DNA from: Aphanomyces cochlioides | Taxonomy: Eukaryota > Oomycota > Saprolegniomycetes > Saprolegniales > Verrucalvaceae | Direction of reading: 5' to 3' | Assembly: GCA_019828595.1 (NCBI GenBank) | Contig: JAHQRK010000009.1 | Span: 2,542,001-2,606,000 of the forward strand | DNA length: 64,000 nucleotides | In this document: positions 20,701 through 30,700 of the stretch, piece by piece | Layout: every line of letters starts with the position of its first letter | Position numbering within the stretch: the stretch's first letter is position 1 | Program-made: the position numbers and the translations under genes | Notes under the pieces: generated by a model | Databases searched by the model: none | Seen by the model: only the letters and a program-made list of their open reading frames with translations | What the model was told of the DNA's origin: nothing

Positions 20701-21910
20701 TTGGCATCAATGGGCCGCCACACCTATGGCCAAGCGAACCGCTTCGCCACCAAGCCTCGAAGAACTTTTGAACCTCCCCGTGTGGCTGACATCCTACCCC
20801 GCTCTGCAAGTTGGTCCTGCGGGTGCTACATCAAATGTCGTGAAGACTGCTCTGTGTCGTCGATGGTGTAGACATGCGTCTCAAAACGGTTTCCACTGCC
20901 TCAAAGACTTCTTGACACGGCAAGGGACATGGCCTACAAGAGCTGCGTTTATTGATCGACTGTCATCCAACAACCGTGCGGCACAAGTGACGTTACAAGC
21001 GAACGGCGCGATGGGATTTGCAGCACCCGAACGTGCTGGTCAAGTTTATAGCCACCTCACCAAGATATTCGACCAAGTCCTCCGCACGTCTGGCGTTCGA
21101 ACTGGAACTGCTTTGACCGATATCGATACAACAAGTCACCCTTTCAAGGCACTTTTCAAAGATCAATTGCTATCCTTCGAGCGTTGGCCCAAGCGACTCG
21201 TATCACGTTTGGCGCATCACGCCCCTTCGGATGGAAAACCGCACCCAGTGGCGACATCGTCCCGCGTCGAGCAACAAGATATTGCGACCTACGTGCGACT
21301 CATCCGCAAAACATGCCGTTGGCCGCCTCCCCTCCATGGCGACGTTTGGTTTCGACTGTTGTTCAACATGCTGCCTGTCAACTCGCGCTTGTTCTACTTG
21401 CAACCTCAGCAGCCAGACGTAATTTGCTGTGTCTATACCAATTGCGACGCACCGGAGAACCAACACCACGCCTTCCACACCTGCTCTCGCGTGTATCCCC
21501 TTTGGCGTTTTCACGCGACCGCTTGGCGATGCTTCGGTGTCAATTTCGATTGGACTGCCATCACCAACATCGACCGCTTTCAAGTCAACGAACGCGGTAG
21601 CCAGCTTCAAGACATACTGTTTGTGCTCTGGGCTCTTCTGTGTGCTTCCAACCTTCACTATATTTGGACAACGCACAACGCCGCCAAGTTCGAATCGAAG
21701 GAGCCGCCTCCGCCAGAAATTTGGCAAGAAGTCAGCTTCATCCGATGGCATGCATCGATCCGCAGATGGCTTCGCCTCCAAGAAGTTGACAGCCCTCAAC
21801 GAGTGGAAGCAATTTCAGCAATCAATACTTTGCATAGACAACCTGTCTATCGCCCACTGGTAGCCAAGTACCCGACTTTGCTCGCGCTCCAACCTTCAGC
21901 CCCAAATTAA
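17756..21910 (+). CDS. LINE-A ORF2: endonuclease/reverse transcriptase (copy 4)
   Basis: 1384 aa with the domain order and catalytic residues given for copy 2 (QETK 57-60, GDFN 178-181, D631, FADD 731-734, C-terminal zf-RVT). It is preceded by a full ORF1, so this is the one element here with both products complete. The start ATG lies 38 nt before the ORF1 stop in another frame. Translation by reinitiation or leaky coupling is therefore likely, although the sequence does not show which. It has Glu at SKEPPPP where copy 2 has Lys. Confidence 0.95.
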   Translation: MLRTQRLSRSVAKVVAAGLFTKFPILELTTANLNGLKDNGHLVARRLQIPTQAVFFQETKINNIKHLETFQLHLNNEVGVGKYKLFTNDLRTDRVDSLNNRRCGVASYFHGSMPGFLDLQHLTTHDRPGRYMVVRTQWDGVPVYFHNVYAPVIAHSRAPFFDDLPRDFEDDSIHFVGGDFNLPLEEHLDATRPRQDHNAGKAECIAWLSALGVIDAWRMHHPNERVYSGPGRSNRLDYLFVDQDIVAQTYARSSYSPSSFAGDHMEHKVVLSCEQRAPDRSYWRLPRELLKNPQVVAAIKAEANQLLDEMRADDTQNFGAKWYGWLKRMKKRLQVSHRQYIDSMKYTLNSLKMKWLTSRRAFDMGLVETSIVNTARQALDTARSEYRQFNLDQQFDFHANVNERGTSHFFRRPKGIKVPLSSVTINGATSTDPSEVKAGFTSHWKNIMVTPRDQPPLNRARRRAIIRAITRRLTQEQRDALESPLTAEDLCGALKSMNPNKSPGSDGWPAAFFQVSPDVFAQILLKVFNYQLTHHGHLLLQQRRSAVALLFKAGDRGDPGNYRPITLMSVEVKILSRALAYRLAQVAPYLAHPSQAGFVPGRRLHDHVMLVQALQTFCTNEDHDYYATFLDFSKAYDMVDQGFLFDVLKEMNIGPTFVSWVQLLYNTPLVQIIFNDGLGPTIRPTRGVKQGCPLSCMLFVLYLEPLGEMLRGSPDFGIPLPNGDSLTSIYFADDTTLLSSSLQAAVEQMAIVEDFCSVSGARLNVAKCMTLALNNNLDIEDIDDGGLLNVLPSEKPVKYLGILFGHRLPRDFQVQQLNDKFLAAFQTWGSRARTIQGRKLIVSTMLLSLLWHVTAAVYVPPTMVAVWQRMVNKYILGRKTQITDHHRSTICRKWQFDQKLGLGIPHVASKLRTQRLLRLQLLMQPNSPNTFAPWKLLVKRQFSRVMNKLYRDTHPFDFLTYFPNHSSKWLFLWELHPLWHDIWHQWAATPMAKRTASPPSLEELLNLPVWLTSYPALQVGPAGATSNVVKTALCRRWCRHASQNGFHCLKDFLTRQGTWPTRAAFIDRLSSNNRAAQVTLQANGAMGFAAPERAGQVYSHLTKIFDQVLRTSGVRTGTALTDIDTTSHPFKALFKDQLLSFERWPKRLVSRLAHHAPSDGKPHPVATSSRVEQQDIATYVRLIRKTCRWPPPLHGDVWFRLLFNMLPVNSRLFYLQPQQPDVICCVYTNCDAPENQHHAFHTCSRVYPLWRFHATAWRCFGVNFDWTAITNIDRFQVNERGSQLQDILFVLWALLCASNLHYIWTTHNAAKFESKEPPPPEIWQEVSFIRWHASIRRWLRLQEVDSPQRVEAISAINTLHRQPVYRPLVAKYPTLLALQPSAPN

Positions 21911-22067
21911 CAAGCCCCAAGTATTTATTCAACAAGTCAAAAATCGCTGTACTCCAAAGCCCAAAGTAGAAAATCTGCTGAAGCATTTGGAAGTGGGATG
22001 AGCCGTTAGTAGGCAATATTAGTATTAGTAGATATTGAAAGTCTATTAATATACCTCCCCATTGCAG

Positions 22068-22081
22068 TGAGCTATACGACC
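22068..22081. repeat. 14-bp target-site duplication
   Basis: tgagctatacgacc between LINE-A copy 4 and LINE-B copy 1. Confidence 0.9.
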
Positions 22082-22165
22082 CCACTTTTACTTTTGCCGT
22101 CAACCACTCAAGTCAGTAGTCAGTTCAAGTAAGGTACCCCTCCCGCCTCCCAAGTGAAGTGAAGT

Positions 22166-23464
22166 ATGTCGTCCACCGCCACGTCAGCTACCGCCAATGC
22201 TCCCAGCGCTCGCGTCTTTGAAGATTCTTATGGTCGCATGCCTAATGAAAACAATCACCACGATGAAACCTCGTCCTTTGCACCTCTTGTCGATGCGCCG
22301 ATGACCGAACCACCGCTCGTCGCGAGCACCTCTTTGGACTCTCGTGAGGATGCTGATCACTTGTCGCAGCCTCCAAACGACTGTCGTGAATCACTGGAAC
22401 CTTCCACCGACTCGAACGCTCGAAACGTTCCAAGTCCCGAGCCAACCGCCGAGTCTCACAACCGAGACGATGCGCCGCTCGCTCGCGCTGCTGAAGCCGC
22501 AATGAGCGCTCCTGGCTCAAATGACTCGCCACCTAATGAAGAAACATCACCACCAACTCCTTCGAACAACGCACCTGGCACTCGACTCCATGTCGACCTC
22601 TCGGACCCCGAAGGAACTCCGCCACGTGTCGTGCAACCAGCACCTCAAAAATTGACCTATGCGGATTTGTTACGCAAAGGGGTAGGGAAACCTACTACGG
22701 AGCGGGTGAAGACCGTCTTGACCCGCCCGACGACCGAGTATCTCGACAAGTTGATGCAACTTGCTCGCAACGAAGAAGCTGACGAGGATGAAGTCCTACA
22801 AGTCATTTCAGACGCCACACCTTCGAAACCAAAAACAGCTACCGCCACAGTGTGGATCAAAACGGGCGACGCTTTCAAAGACCGCGAGTTCTCCAATGAG
22901 AAACTCATTGCCGCAATCTTCAAGGAGAACGCCCAGGCTTCTTGGGCTCACCTCTTGCTCGAGTTTGTTCAACTCAACAAGGCACGCGATGGTGATATCG
23001 TGGTGTCTATCACGTCGCCATTCGTTCGCTCTGAATTGGAAGGTCAAGAGATCTCCATCTATGGCAAGTCGTACCCATTCTCGACAGCCACAACCAACAA
23101 GACGCCGCGTCACTTCTCGGGAGGATCAAAAGCGCCAAAGGACCCAATGGATGCACTTTACTTCATGGATATTGTTGGTATCCGTTTCAACTTTGATACG
23201 GACAAACTGTTTCGCCTATTGAAGCGACTCAAGACAAAACCAGTCTTTCAAGCGTACCGTCAACATTTACCCAATATCACGTGCCAGTCGAATGTGTGGA
23301 GGGTTTACTTCTTGGAGTCAACCGCTCCTAATCAACTCATTGTTAACGGACACGCCACCGATCAATTGCGCATGGACGGCGTAACCTACAATGTCTTCGT
23401 CAAAGACTACGAAAAGTCAAGCCAACGTACGGGCGCGCGTTCTCCTCATTGCTTGGATCATTGA
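22166..23464 (+). CDS. LINE-B ORF1, N-terminal part
   Basis: 432 aa from the first ATG of the element. Residues ~1-165 are Pro/Ser/Asn/Asp-rich and probably disordered. The rest looks folded (LTYADLLRKGVG, TATVWIKTGDAFKDREF, MDALYFMDIVGIRF). I recognise no named domain. By comparison with the single ORF1 of LINE-A this is the N-terminal half of one protein. The frame ends at TGA 23462-23464, while the next frame, overlapping from 23391, continues the protein. A one-base gain in this copy, or programmed frameshifting, would explain it. The second LINE-B copy lacks this region, so it cannot decide. Confidence 0.75.
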   Translation: MSSTATSATANAPSARVFEDSYGRMPNENNHHDETSSFAPLVDAPMTEPPLVASTSLDSREDADHLSQPPNDCRESLEPSTDSNARNVPSPEPTAESHNRDDAPLARAAEAAMSAPGSNDSPPNEETSPPTPSNNAPGTRLHVDLSDPEGTPPRVVQPAPQKLTYADLLRKGVGKPTTERVKTVLTRPTTEYLDKLMQLARNEEADEDEVLQVISDATPSKPKTATATVWIKTGDAFKDREFSNEKLIAAIFKENAQASWAHLLLEFVQLNKARDGDIVVSITSPFVRSELEGQEISIYGKSYPFSTATTNKTPRHFSGGSKAPKDPMDALYFMDIVGIRFNFDTDKLFRLLKRLKTKPVFQAYRQHLPNITCQSNVWRVYFLESTAPNQLIVNGHATDQLRMDGVTYNVFVKDYEKSSQRTGARSPHCLDH

Positions 23465-24860
23465 CCAACTCGTGGAATCTATGGCTTCACAGCCGTCAAG
23501 TCCCCACAAGGAAGAAGAATCAGAATCGCAACAACAACCCAAGCGTCCAAAGACCGACGACCAGCCACCCCGCGAAGCAGCTAAGCCTCAGCAGGAGGAA
23601 CAAGGCGAGGAAATGGAAGTCGAGGAGTTGCACCAAGGCTCCAACCAAACGGAAGAACCTCAGCAGGAGGAACAAGCCGAGGAAATGGAAGTCGAGGAAT
23701 CCAATAATGATCCCAATCAACAAACGAACGACAGCACCTCCTCCCTTGATGGCCGCAACGCTGATAAGGGAGAAGAGATGGAAGTCGATGCCAAATCTAC
23801 CAAGAGAAACACAAGTCAGACCGGCGAAGAAGACGGATTTGAAGCACCACGACGCAAGAAGAGAACGGCAGTTCAGCAGTCATCGCCGACTGTCAAGTCG
23901 TGGGCATCCAACAACTTCTTCGATGTCCTCAATCAAATCGAGGCCAGCACACGCACACTTGAAATACATCAAGATGTTTCAACTCGAGTGTACATACCAA
24001 AAGTCAACAAACTCCCCACCGACGTAGCGGCCATGAAGTCTGCCTACGTCAAGAAGCAACACGTCGTTAGCAACAAACTCGACTGGCATCCAGACAACCT
24101 TACCATGGAAGAGTTCATGAATGTCCTGCAACAAAGTGCTGAAGACGGAACCTCCTTCGAGCAACACACTCAAGTCATCGCAACCACAGACTACTCAGGA
24201 ACAGAACTTGATGTAGTCGATTCGATCCGACGGTGCAATGTGGACTCTTTGTGGAAGATAATCCACACGCAACCTCAAAGCATGAACGTCGTGCTCACCA
24301 AACTCGCTATCAATTCGTACCATGAATACTCCAAAGTCGTCCGAATGCATACCTGGCATCGATGGATTGCCGCGACTCAACTTCCTTTAGTGGATTCATT
24401 CACCAACGGGTTCAAATTTACGTTCCAGGAACACCCACGGTGGTCACGACTTGAAGAAATCTCAAACTCTCCCGAGTTCTTCAAGGACGCCGCAAACCAT
24501 CCAGCCTTTTCATCTGAGCACGTCGAAGACGCCCTCTCAGCATTCGAGTTATGGCTCTCTGTCCAAGCACCGTTAGTCTTCAAGAATGACATTTGGCTAC
24601 TTTACCTCACACGCCAACCCGTTGAGTGGCTCCCAACCAAGCATGTAAGGATGCTTGCATCGAATACGCTCTGGGCGCTGTTGAAATCGTCGTTTGGACA
24701 ACAATTCGCAGAGGAATTGCACCACTTGTGCAAAACGGAAATGACTTCGTGGATCTGGCAACTCAGCCTAGACGCATATCAACCTACAAACAACTCGTCA
24801 ATGGCATTCGTCGGCCAGGACAATACCCGTCTGCAGCGCCGACACATCCTCTTGTACTAA
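23391..24860 (+). CDS. LINE-B ORF1, C-terminal part
   Basis: 489 codons, overlapping the preceding frame by 74 nt. Residues ~30-140 are very acidic and Gln-rich, with three EEMEV blocks. A short basic stretch (APRRKKRTA) follows. Then KSWASNNFFDVLNQIE aligns with SWISPNMFEALDERV in LINE-A ORF1, which supports homology of the C-terminal regions. The ATG at 23391 may be an internal Met rather than a real start. It ends at TAA 24858-24860, just before ORF2. Confidence 0.75.
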   Translation: MSSSKTTKSQANVRARVLLIAWIIDQLVESMASQPSSPHKEEESESQQQPKRPKTDDQPPREAAKPQQEEQGEEMEVEELHQGSNQTEEPQQEEQAEEMEVEESNNDPNQQTNDSTSSLDGRNADKGEEMEVDAKSTKRNTSQTGEEDGFEAPRRKKRTAVQQSSPTVKSWASNNFFDVLNQIEASTRTLEIHQDVSTRVYIPKVNKLPTDVAAMKSAYVKKQHVVSNKLDWHPDNLTMEEFMNVLQQSAEDGTSFEQHTQVIATTDYSGTELDVVDSIRRCNVDSLWKIIHTQPQSMNVVLTKLAINSYHEYSKVVRMHTWHRWIAATQLPLVDSFTNGFKFTFQEHPRWSRLEEISNSPEFFKDAANHPAFSSEHVEDALSAFELWLSVQAPLVFKNDIWLLYLTRQPVEWLPTKHVRMLASNTLWALLKSSFGQQFAEELHHLCKTEMTSWIWQLSLDAYQPTNNSSMAFVGQDNTRLQRRHILLY

Positions 24861-24876
24861 AGTCCTCGCGGCTGTT

Positions 24877-27800
24877 GTGCAAGGTCAACCACAAACACAC
24901 CCAAACAATCCACCAACAAACTCAACGCAACCATCCTTTCCAAACTCTTCGCTATCCAAGTTATCTATCGCCACAGCCAATATCAATGGTGTATCGAGAG
25001 ATAGTGGAAACTTACTTGTAAATTCCATGATCTCGAGGTACAACATTGTCGGCTTACAAGAGACCAAATTTGCTGGTATCGTGCAATTCGACAAGTTCCA
25101 ATTCCACTTGACGCATGCTCTTGGCAAAGACCAGTACTTCCTTGCTTCAAACGACCATCGACAAAATTCCGACCAAGTGGAGCAATACCGCTCAGGTGGT
25201 GTTGCGATGGTCTTCCAAGCCACAGTGCCGGGTTTCGAACATCTTCACCACGAAACCCAATACGACATCGAGGATCGCTACATGGTGGTTAGCTCTATGT
25301 GGGGTGATGATCCGATTTATTACCACAATATATACGCGCCAGTGCAAGACAATGAACGTGACGCGTTCTTCAATTCCTTGCCGCGAAATTTTCCGCTCAA
25401 CTCTAGGCATGTCGTCTTGGGTGACTTCAACCTTCCAATGGACAGAGACCTTGATTCCAGGGGGTCAGAAGTTTCAAATCATCACACTCACCGACAATCT
25501 TGCTTTGCTTGGATCCAAGAGCTCAATGTCGTGGACGCTTGGCGCAGCTACAATCCTACACGAAGGGTTTATTCGTCACCTCAAAGACTCAATCGGCTGG
25601 ATTACATTCTGCTGGATCCAATCTTATCTAGCTGGGTTCGTACAACGGAATACTTCGAACCCACAGCAGACACCGACCACCTTTGGCACTTCGTGGAGCT
25701 TCAACCTATCCAAATTAAGCGCCAGAAGAGCTATTGGAAATTACCAAAAGAATTGATGACCATCTCAGAAGTAAGAGAAGCCATCAAAAATGAAGCGGAT
25801 GCACTCCTCAATGAGTTGAGAGCATCTCAGGAGCCAGGATCACTGTGGTCCCGTTGGAAACATCGGACGAAGAAGTTCCTGCAGAAGTATCATGCTCGAT
25901 TGATAACCGACCAGCGCAATGAACTTCAAGCGGCTCAAATTCAGTGGCTTCAAGCTCAATTGAAACATCGACAACGACGGATCAACGATGACGCGCTCGA
26001 GGTCGCAAAAGCCAACTATGAAGAACGTAAACAAGAGATAAAACAACGTCGCGCCGACCTCATCTTTGACTTCCATGCCACGCACAACGAAGCGGCTACA
26101 TCTCACTTCTTTCGAAAGCCCCAATCAAGTCGTTACGCAGTTCTTATCGTGGAATGTTATGACAGTGAAGGGAACATCACAGACATACCTGAAGAAATCC
26201 ACCAAGCATTCAATAACCATTGGTCTGCAGTCATGACTGACGATGACGTCGTGTCAAACAGAAACACTGAAGAGCTCAACTCCTTCCTTGAAGTCCTGGA
26301 ACGCGAACTGTCGGAGGACGAGTCCGCTTCGCTAGATATACCAGTGACAGCGGCGGAACTCGCTCAATCCATAAGAACAATGAATCCACACAAGTCGCCT
26401 GGCATCGATGGATTCCCAGCTTGTTTTTACCAAGTGGACTCACTTCTCTTCGGCGAAATTCTACGAATTGTGTTTCAAGATCGAAGTCGCAAGGGAAGCT
26501 TACTTGACTTCCAGCGATGGTCAGCAATCTCATTGCTCTTCAAGGGCGGCAACCGTCGGAATCCCGCCAACTATCGTCCCATTGCATTGATTCCAGTGGA
26601 GGTGAAGGTCTTGTCGAGAGCTTTGGCCTACAGGCTATCGCATGTATTGCCAAGTATCATCCAACCAGAGCAAAATGGATTCGTCAAAGGCAGACGTATT
26701 CATGATCACGTCATTTTCCTTCAAGATCTTCAGCATTATTGCACAATATTCAGTGAAGAAGCTTACGCCATGTTCTTGGATTTCGAGAAAGCTTATGACC
26801 GCGTGAACCACAACTTCATGTATCAAGTACTCCAAAAGTTTAATGTGGGAGACAACTTTATTAACTGGATCAAACTCCTCTACAAAGACACCAAAGTAAG
26901 TTTGAACATCAATGGAGAACTTACACAGCCGTTCCATCCAACGCGGGGAGTCAAGCAAGGCGACCCTTTGTCTTCAATGTTGTTTGTGATGACGATCGAG
27001 CCACTTGCACAATTGTTGCGCAACCACCCGGAGCGCGGCTTCGCCTTTTCCAACGCAGAAGGAGGGATCGCTTCGGTCCTCTTGTTCGCAGACGACACAA
27101 CCCTTGTTTCTGGATCTCTGGTAGACCTTGAAGCGCAATTGCAACTTGTCGACAAGTTTTGTCGTCACTCTGGTGCCAAGTTAAACAGGAGCAAAAGCAA
27201 AGTACTCACTCTCGACAGCAAACAGCCCGTTGTCCACCACCCGAGATTGAATATGGTTCCCAGTGGATTTCCAGTCAAGTATCTGGGCATCCACCTAGGT
27301 CATAACTTGGATCCAAACCTACAAATCAAAACCATCACCGACAAGTTCTACAAATCCTTCACCACTTGGGCGTGTCGAGCGAGAACGATCAAAGGTCGAA
27401 GATTACTCGTAAACACCATGCTCCTATCACAGTTGTGGCATTACACCATGGTTTTACCAATTCAAGACAGTCCCATTCAGCAGTGGCAATCCATGGTGAA
27501 CAAATTTGTTCTCAGTCGCAGGACTCAAACGACAGAAAAATATCTGGCTCTTGCTGCTGGTGGCCTTGTGCACGACCCAAAAATTGGCTTGAAAGTGCCT
27601 CACATAGCCTCAACTATTCGCAAACAACGACTCATACGGCTCCAGCTTCTAGTCAAAGAGGAGCATGATACATCGCAATCGTGGGCAATTTTACCTTCAG
27701 ATCGATTGCGCCGATGTATGAGCCCATATTCTCGTAATGATCGGTGGGATTTCTTGGTATACCATCCATCGCTCAACAACAAGCTTGTCCAACGCAATTT

Positions 27801-29018
27801 GCTGTCGCCATTATGGCAAGACATTTGGAAGCATTGGGCCAAAATTCCAATGACTGCCAAAACGCCACATGAACCTACAATTCATCAGATGATCCAAATG
27901 CCGATTTGGTTGTCGTCGCACCCACTGTTCCAAGTGTCCGGTCGAGAGGGGACGTCTTCCTTGGCGATCAAGTTGAAAAATCATCGCGATTGGTATCGTC
28001 ACTTGGCCCGCAGTGGCTTTCAAAGCTTGCAAGATTTCTTGACTCCAACAAGGACATGGCCAACCTACGACGAATTCAAAGCCATGATGACCGCACTCGA
28101 AGACGACTTTGTCGATGACTCACCAATTCCAACGAGTTTCCAACACTTCTACAAGCTCTTGACCTCAATGGCAACCGATGTTTGGACTCAGGCCGTGCCG
28201 GTTGCAGGTGCAGTTCCACGTAGTCCTGAACAACAAAGCTTCATTGTCTTTCGACACAATGAACAAGACATACCTTTCTGTTCCTGGACAGCCAAGATAC
28301 TGAAGCAGATAACCTTCCATGCACCGCCAATGACGAAGAAGCATCCCCTAGAAACATCAATGAGACCAGACAAGAAAACGATCAGCGTTTACCTGTCGAG
28401 ATACGTCAAGCCATTGTCCAAGATTGTTACACCAGTTCAGGCGGACGTTTGGTTTCGTGCTATCTATGACATTCTTCCCGTTAGCGACAAGTTTCGATTC
28501 ATGGAATCTGCTCACCCCAATGCTGTACAATGCTGCTATCCCCAGTGCTACGAACGCGAGACTAAGCAGCATCTATTCATGGATTGCCGACGGATCCGCA
28601 GTGTTTGGTTTTACCTCACAGAGAAGCTTGGGGTCCATTCGGAGTACGCTTCAGTTGGGATTGGATTGAAAATCTTGACTCCTTTCAAGTCGCAAGGCGT
28701 TGGTCTTCGCACAAGGACTTGTTGCACCAGTTATGGTTCATGTTGATGTGCACCATCCTTCATCTCCTATGGACACACCGCAACCGAGTCAAATTCGACA
28801 ATGCTCCAACACCATACATACCTGCTCTCAATGATATCGCGTTCACGTTTTGGAGTTCAAACGTTCGCCGATGGCTTCGTCAAAATGACGATGAGCAGAC
28901 GCTCCAAACCGTCAACCGCATTCTTGTTGTCCTAAAACGACAAACTCAATACAAGGAATATTTCAAACGACATACCAAGGCGTTTGCAAGTCATGGACGC
29001 GGAGGATCAACTTCATAA
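24877..29018 (+). pseudogene. LINE-B ORF2: endonuclease/reverse transcriptase, frameshifted
   Basis: This would be a ~1379-aa ORF2. The APE endonuclease has TANING, QETK 61-64, GDFN 182-185 and RLDYILLD. The reverse transcriptase has KSPGIDG, motif A FLDFEKAYD with D635, motif B GVKQGDPLS and FADD 737-740. The C-terminus is zf-RVT (CCYPQCYERETKQHLFMDC). Near 28609-28612 this copy has two extra T (ggttttacc against ggttacc in the copy at 50337), so the frame ends at 28746 and the true C-terminus continues in another frame to 29018. There is no ATG before ~25027, inside the endonuclease. The frame opens at 24772, overlapping ORF1, so initiation is at a non-ATG codon (GTG 24877 is used here) or by coupling to ORF1. 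Confidence 0.85.
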
Positions 29019-29911
29019 AAATCGACTCGCCTTCTTCAGCCAACATAAAGCCGCTCCAAATTTCAAGAGTGGATTTGAACTTGATCGATCCAATGCAAAT
29101 TCAAACTAAATTTTCAAGTTAGAAGTGATTCTAGCTGACCAACTTACTTGCAGCCAAGGCAAACTTGAAATCAAACCAAAAAACACAAGAAAAATTGGTA
29201 ATTCAAGGCTGAATTACAAAATTAAGAATTTGGGCAGCGCTTCGCGTGAAATCGGCGAGAAATTTCTTGAAGACTTAGCGATTTTCAGAAGGTTTCGTCG
29301 CAAATCAAAAGCAAACTAAGCAAAAGTCAAGCCACAAAGACAAAGAAGAAACTTACCGAAAGTTGGTGAACGGGCCGCCCATAGCTGCGCTCGTGTGCTA
29401 ACCCCCACGTTTCTTCGCGCTTTCTTGAAGTCGAAAATCGCCAAACTTGATCGCCAACAAACACAAAAAGCAAATATCGTGCGCGCTCGCCACCCTACAC
29501 AAACAAGTCATCAAAGCCAAAGTCGCCAAACCTCCTTTTCCGACGAAGTCTTGATTTGACCGCTACCCCCGGGGGCTCCAACAAAGGAGTAAAAAGAAAG
29601 GGACACCCAAAATCAAGGCCAAAGGCCGAAAGGCATAAAGCCATAAAGAGACAAACCCACAAAGAGGCAAACCCAAAGCACTCAATCCACTTCCACGGAC
29701 ACGAACTGACCAGGTTCTTAGCCCTGCATCCATGCATGAAGGGAGTCAGCCAACATACACTTCCGCAGAACTGTCCGGCTCCATGAATTGAGGCCAAAAA
29801 ATGTCGAAGCAAGTCAACCGCTACCCTCAGACCGGGGTCATTGCGAGAAGACGTCCATATGCGTAGAGAGCCCTCCAGGAAGGCCCCCATCGCTGGCAGT
29901 TCAGACTCCTT

Positions 29912-30040
29912 CTACCACCCCTTCCTCCGACGAGCGAAGTACACAGGATGGTCGCCATTCGGAGCCATAGCTTCAAAAAACCAAGTCTTGAACGCCTTGA
30001 TGTCTTCAACGCCTTGAAATTCTTCCTTGGAAACGCCCAT
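29912..30040 (-). other. Minus-strand coding-like segment, possible captured host exon
   Basis: 42 codons from ATG at 30040 to a stop at 29912. It reads MGVSKEEFQGVEDIKAFKTW and ends NGDHPVYFARRRKGW. Amino-acid composition is balanced and protein-like, unlike the low-complexity frames around it. I do not recognise the family. Being antisense to the retrotransposon, it may be host sequence picked up into the LINE-B 3' region. It could also be chance. Confidence 0.3.
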
Positions 30041-30700
30041 CGTAGCAGCAGCACCACGAACATGGAGAGGAAGCAGCCAAAGCACCATGAGCGTAGAGAC
30101 GAAAGCGACAGCGACACGGCCAAAACAGAGACAAGCGAGCAGCCACACGGCAGACACGACAGCGACAGCGACACGGCCACAACAGAGACAAGCGAGCAGT
30201 CACACGGCAGACACGACAGAGACAGCGACACGGCCAAGACAGAGATAAGCGAGCAATCACACGACAGAGACAGCGACACGGCCAAGACAGAGACAAGCGA
30301 GCAGCCACACGGCAGAGACGACAGAGACAGCGACACGGCCACAACAGATACAAGCGAGCAATCACACAGCAGACACGACAGAGACAGCGACACGGCCAAG
30401 ACAGAGACAAGCGAGCAGCCACACGGCAGACACGACAGAGACAGCGACACGGCCAAGACAGAGACAAGCGAGCAGCCACACGGCAGAGACGACAGCGACG
30501 GCAACAACGACGATCGAACAGCGAGACAGGAGAACACGAGAGACGCAGCAACAAGTGTGGCGCAAAGCAGGAACACAACGAGGCAGGTCGAGCTTCAAGG
30601 CAGAGGGAACAACGTCGGACAAGCAAGGCCAAACCACGGACGAGAAGGAACGCAAACGAGAGGCAAGCAACCAAAGCGAGGCAACGGAGAGGCAGCCTGA
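29948..30700 (+). CDS. Repetitive 250-aa ORF in LINE-B 3' region (uncertain)
   Basis: ATG at 29948 opens 250 codons. The centre is about seven copies of a 19-residue unit of the form RDSDTAKTETSEQPHGRHD, followed by a Gln/Asn/Arg-rich tail. A tandem repeat whose unit is a multiple of three stays open easily, and the minus strand is open too, so coding is unproven. If translated it would be a highly charged disordered protein. It is conserved in both LINE-B copies. Confidence 0.35.
   Translation: MVAIRSHSFKKPSLERLDVFNALKFFLGNAHRSSSTTNMERKQPKHHERRDESDSDTAKTETSEQPHGRHDSDSDTATTETSEQSHGRHDRDSDTAKTEISEQSHDRDSDTAKTETSEQPHGRDDRDSDTATTDTSEQSHSRHDRDSDTAKTETSEQPHGRHDRDSDTAKTETSEQPHGRDDSDGNNDDRTARQENTRDAATSVAQSRNTTRQVELQGRGNNVGQARPNHGREGTQTRGKQPKRGNGEAA
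30101..30500. repeat. 57-bp minisatellite, LINE-B copy 1
   Basis: About seven tandem units of 57 bp, one shortened to 48 bp, with the core gacagcgacacggccaagac followed by agagacaagcgagcagccac. Units differ by scattered substitutions. The order of variants is the same in LINE-B copy 2. Confidence 0.85.

Larger units (their letters stand above)
14740..22067 (+). mobile_element. LINE-A copy 4, full length and apparently intact
   Basis: This 7328-bp element runs from ccagtttccaatttgcc to ...tacctccccattgcag. It has a 54-bp 5' leader, ORF1, ORF2 overlapping by 38 nt, and a 157-bp 3' untranslated region without poly(A). Both ORFs are open. Copies 5 and 6 begin agtttcc directly after the duplication, so the leading cc here either is the true element start (hidden by overlap with gacc in the others) or was added at the junction. 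It is the best candidate for an active copy in the window. Confidence 0.92.
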
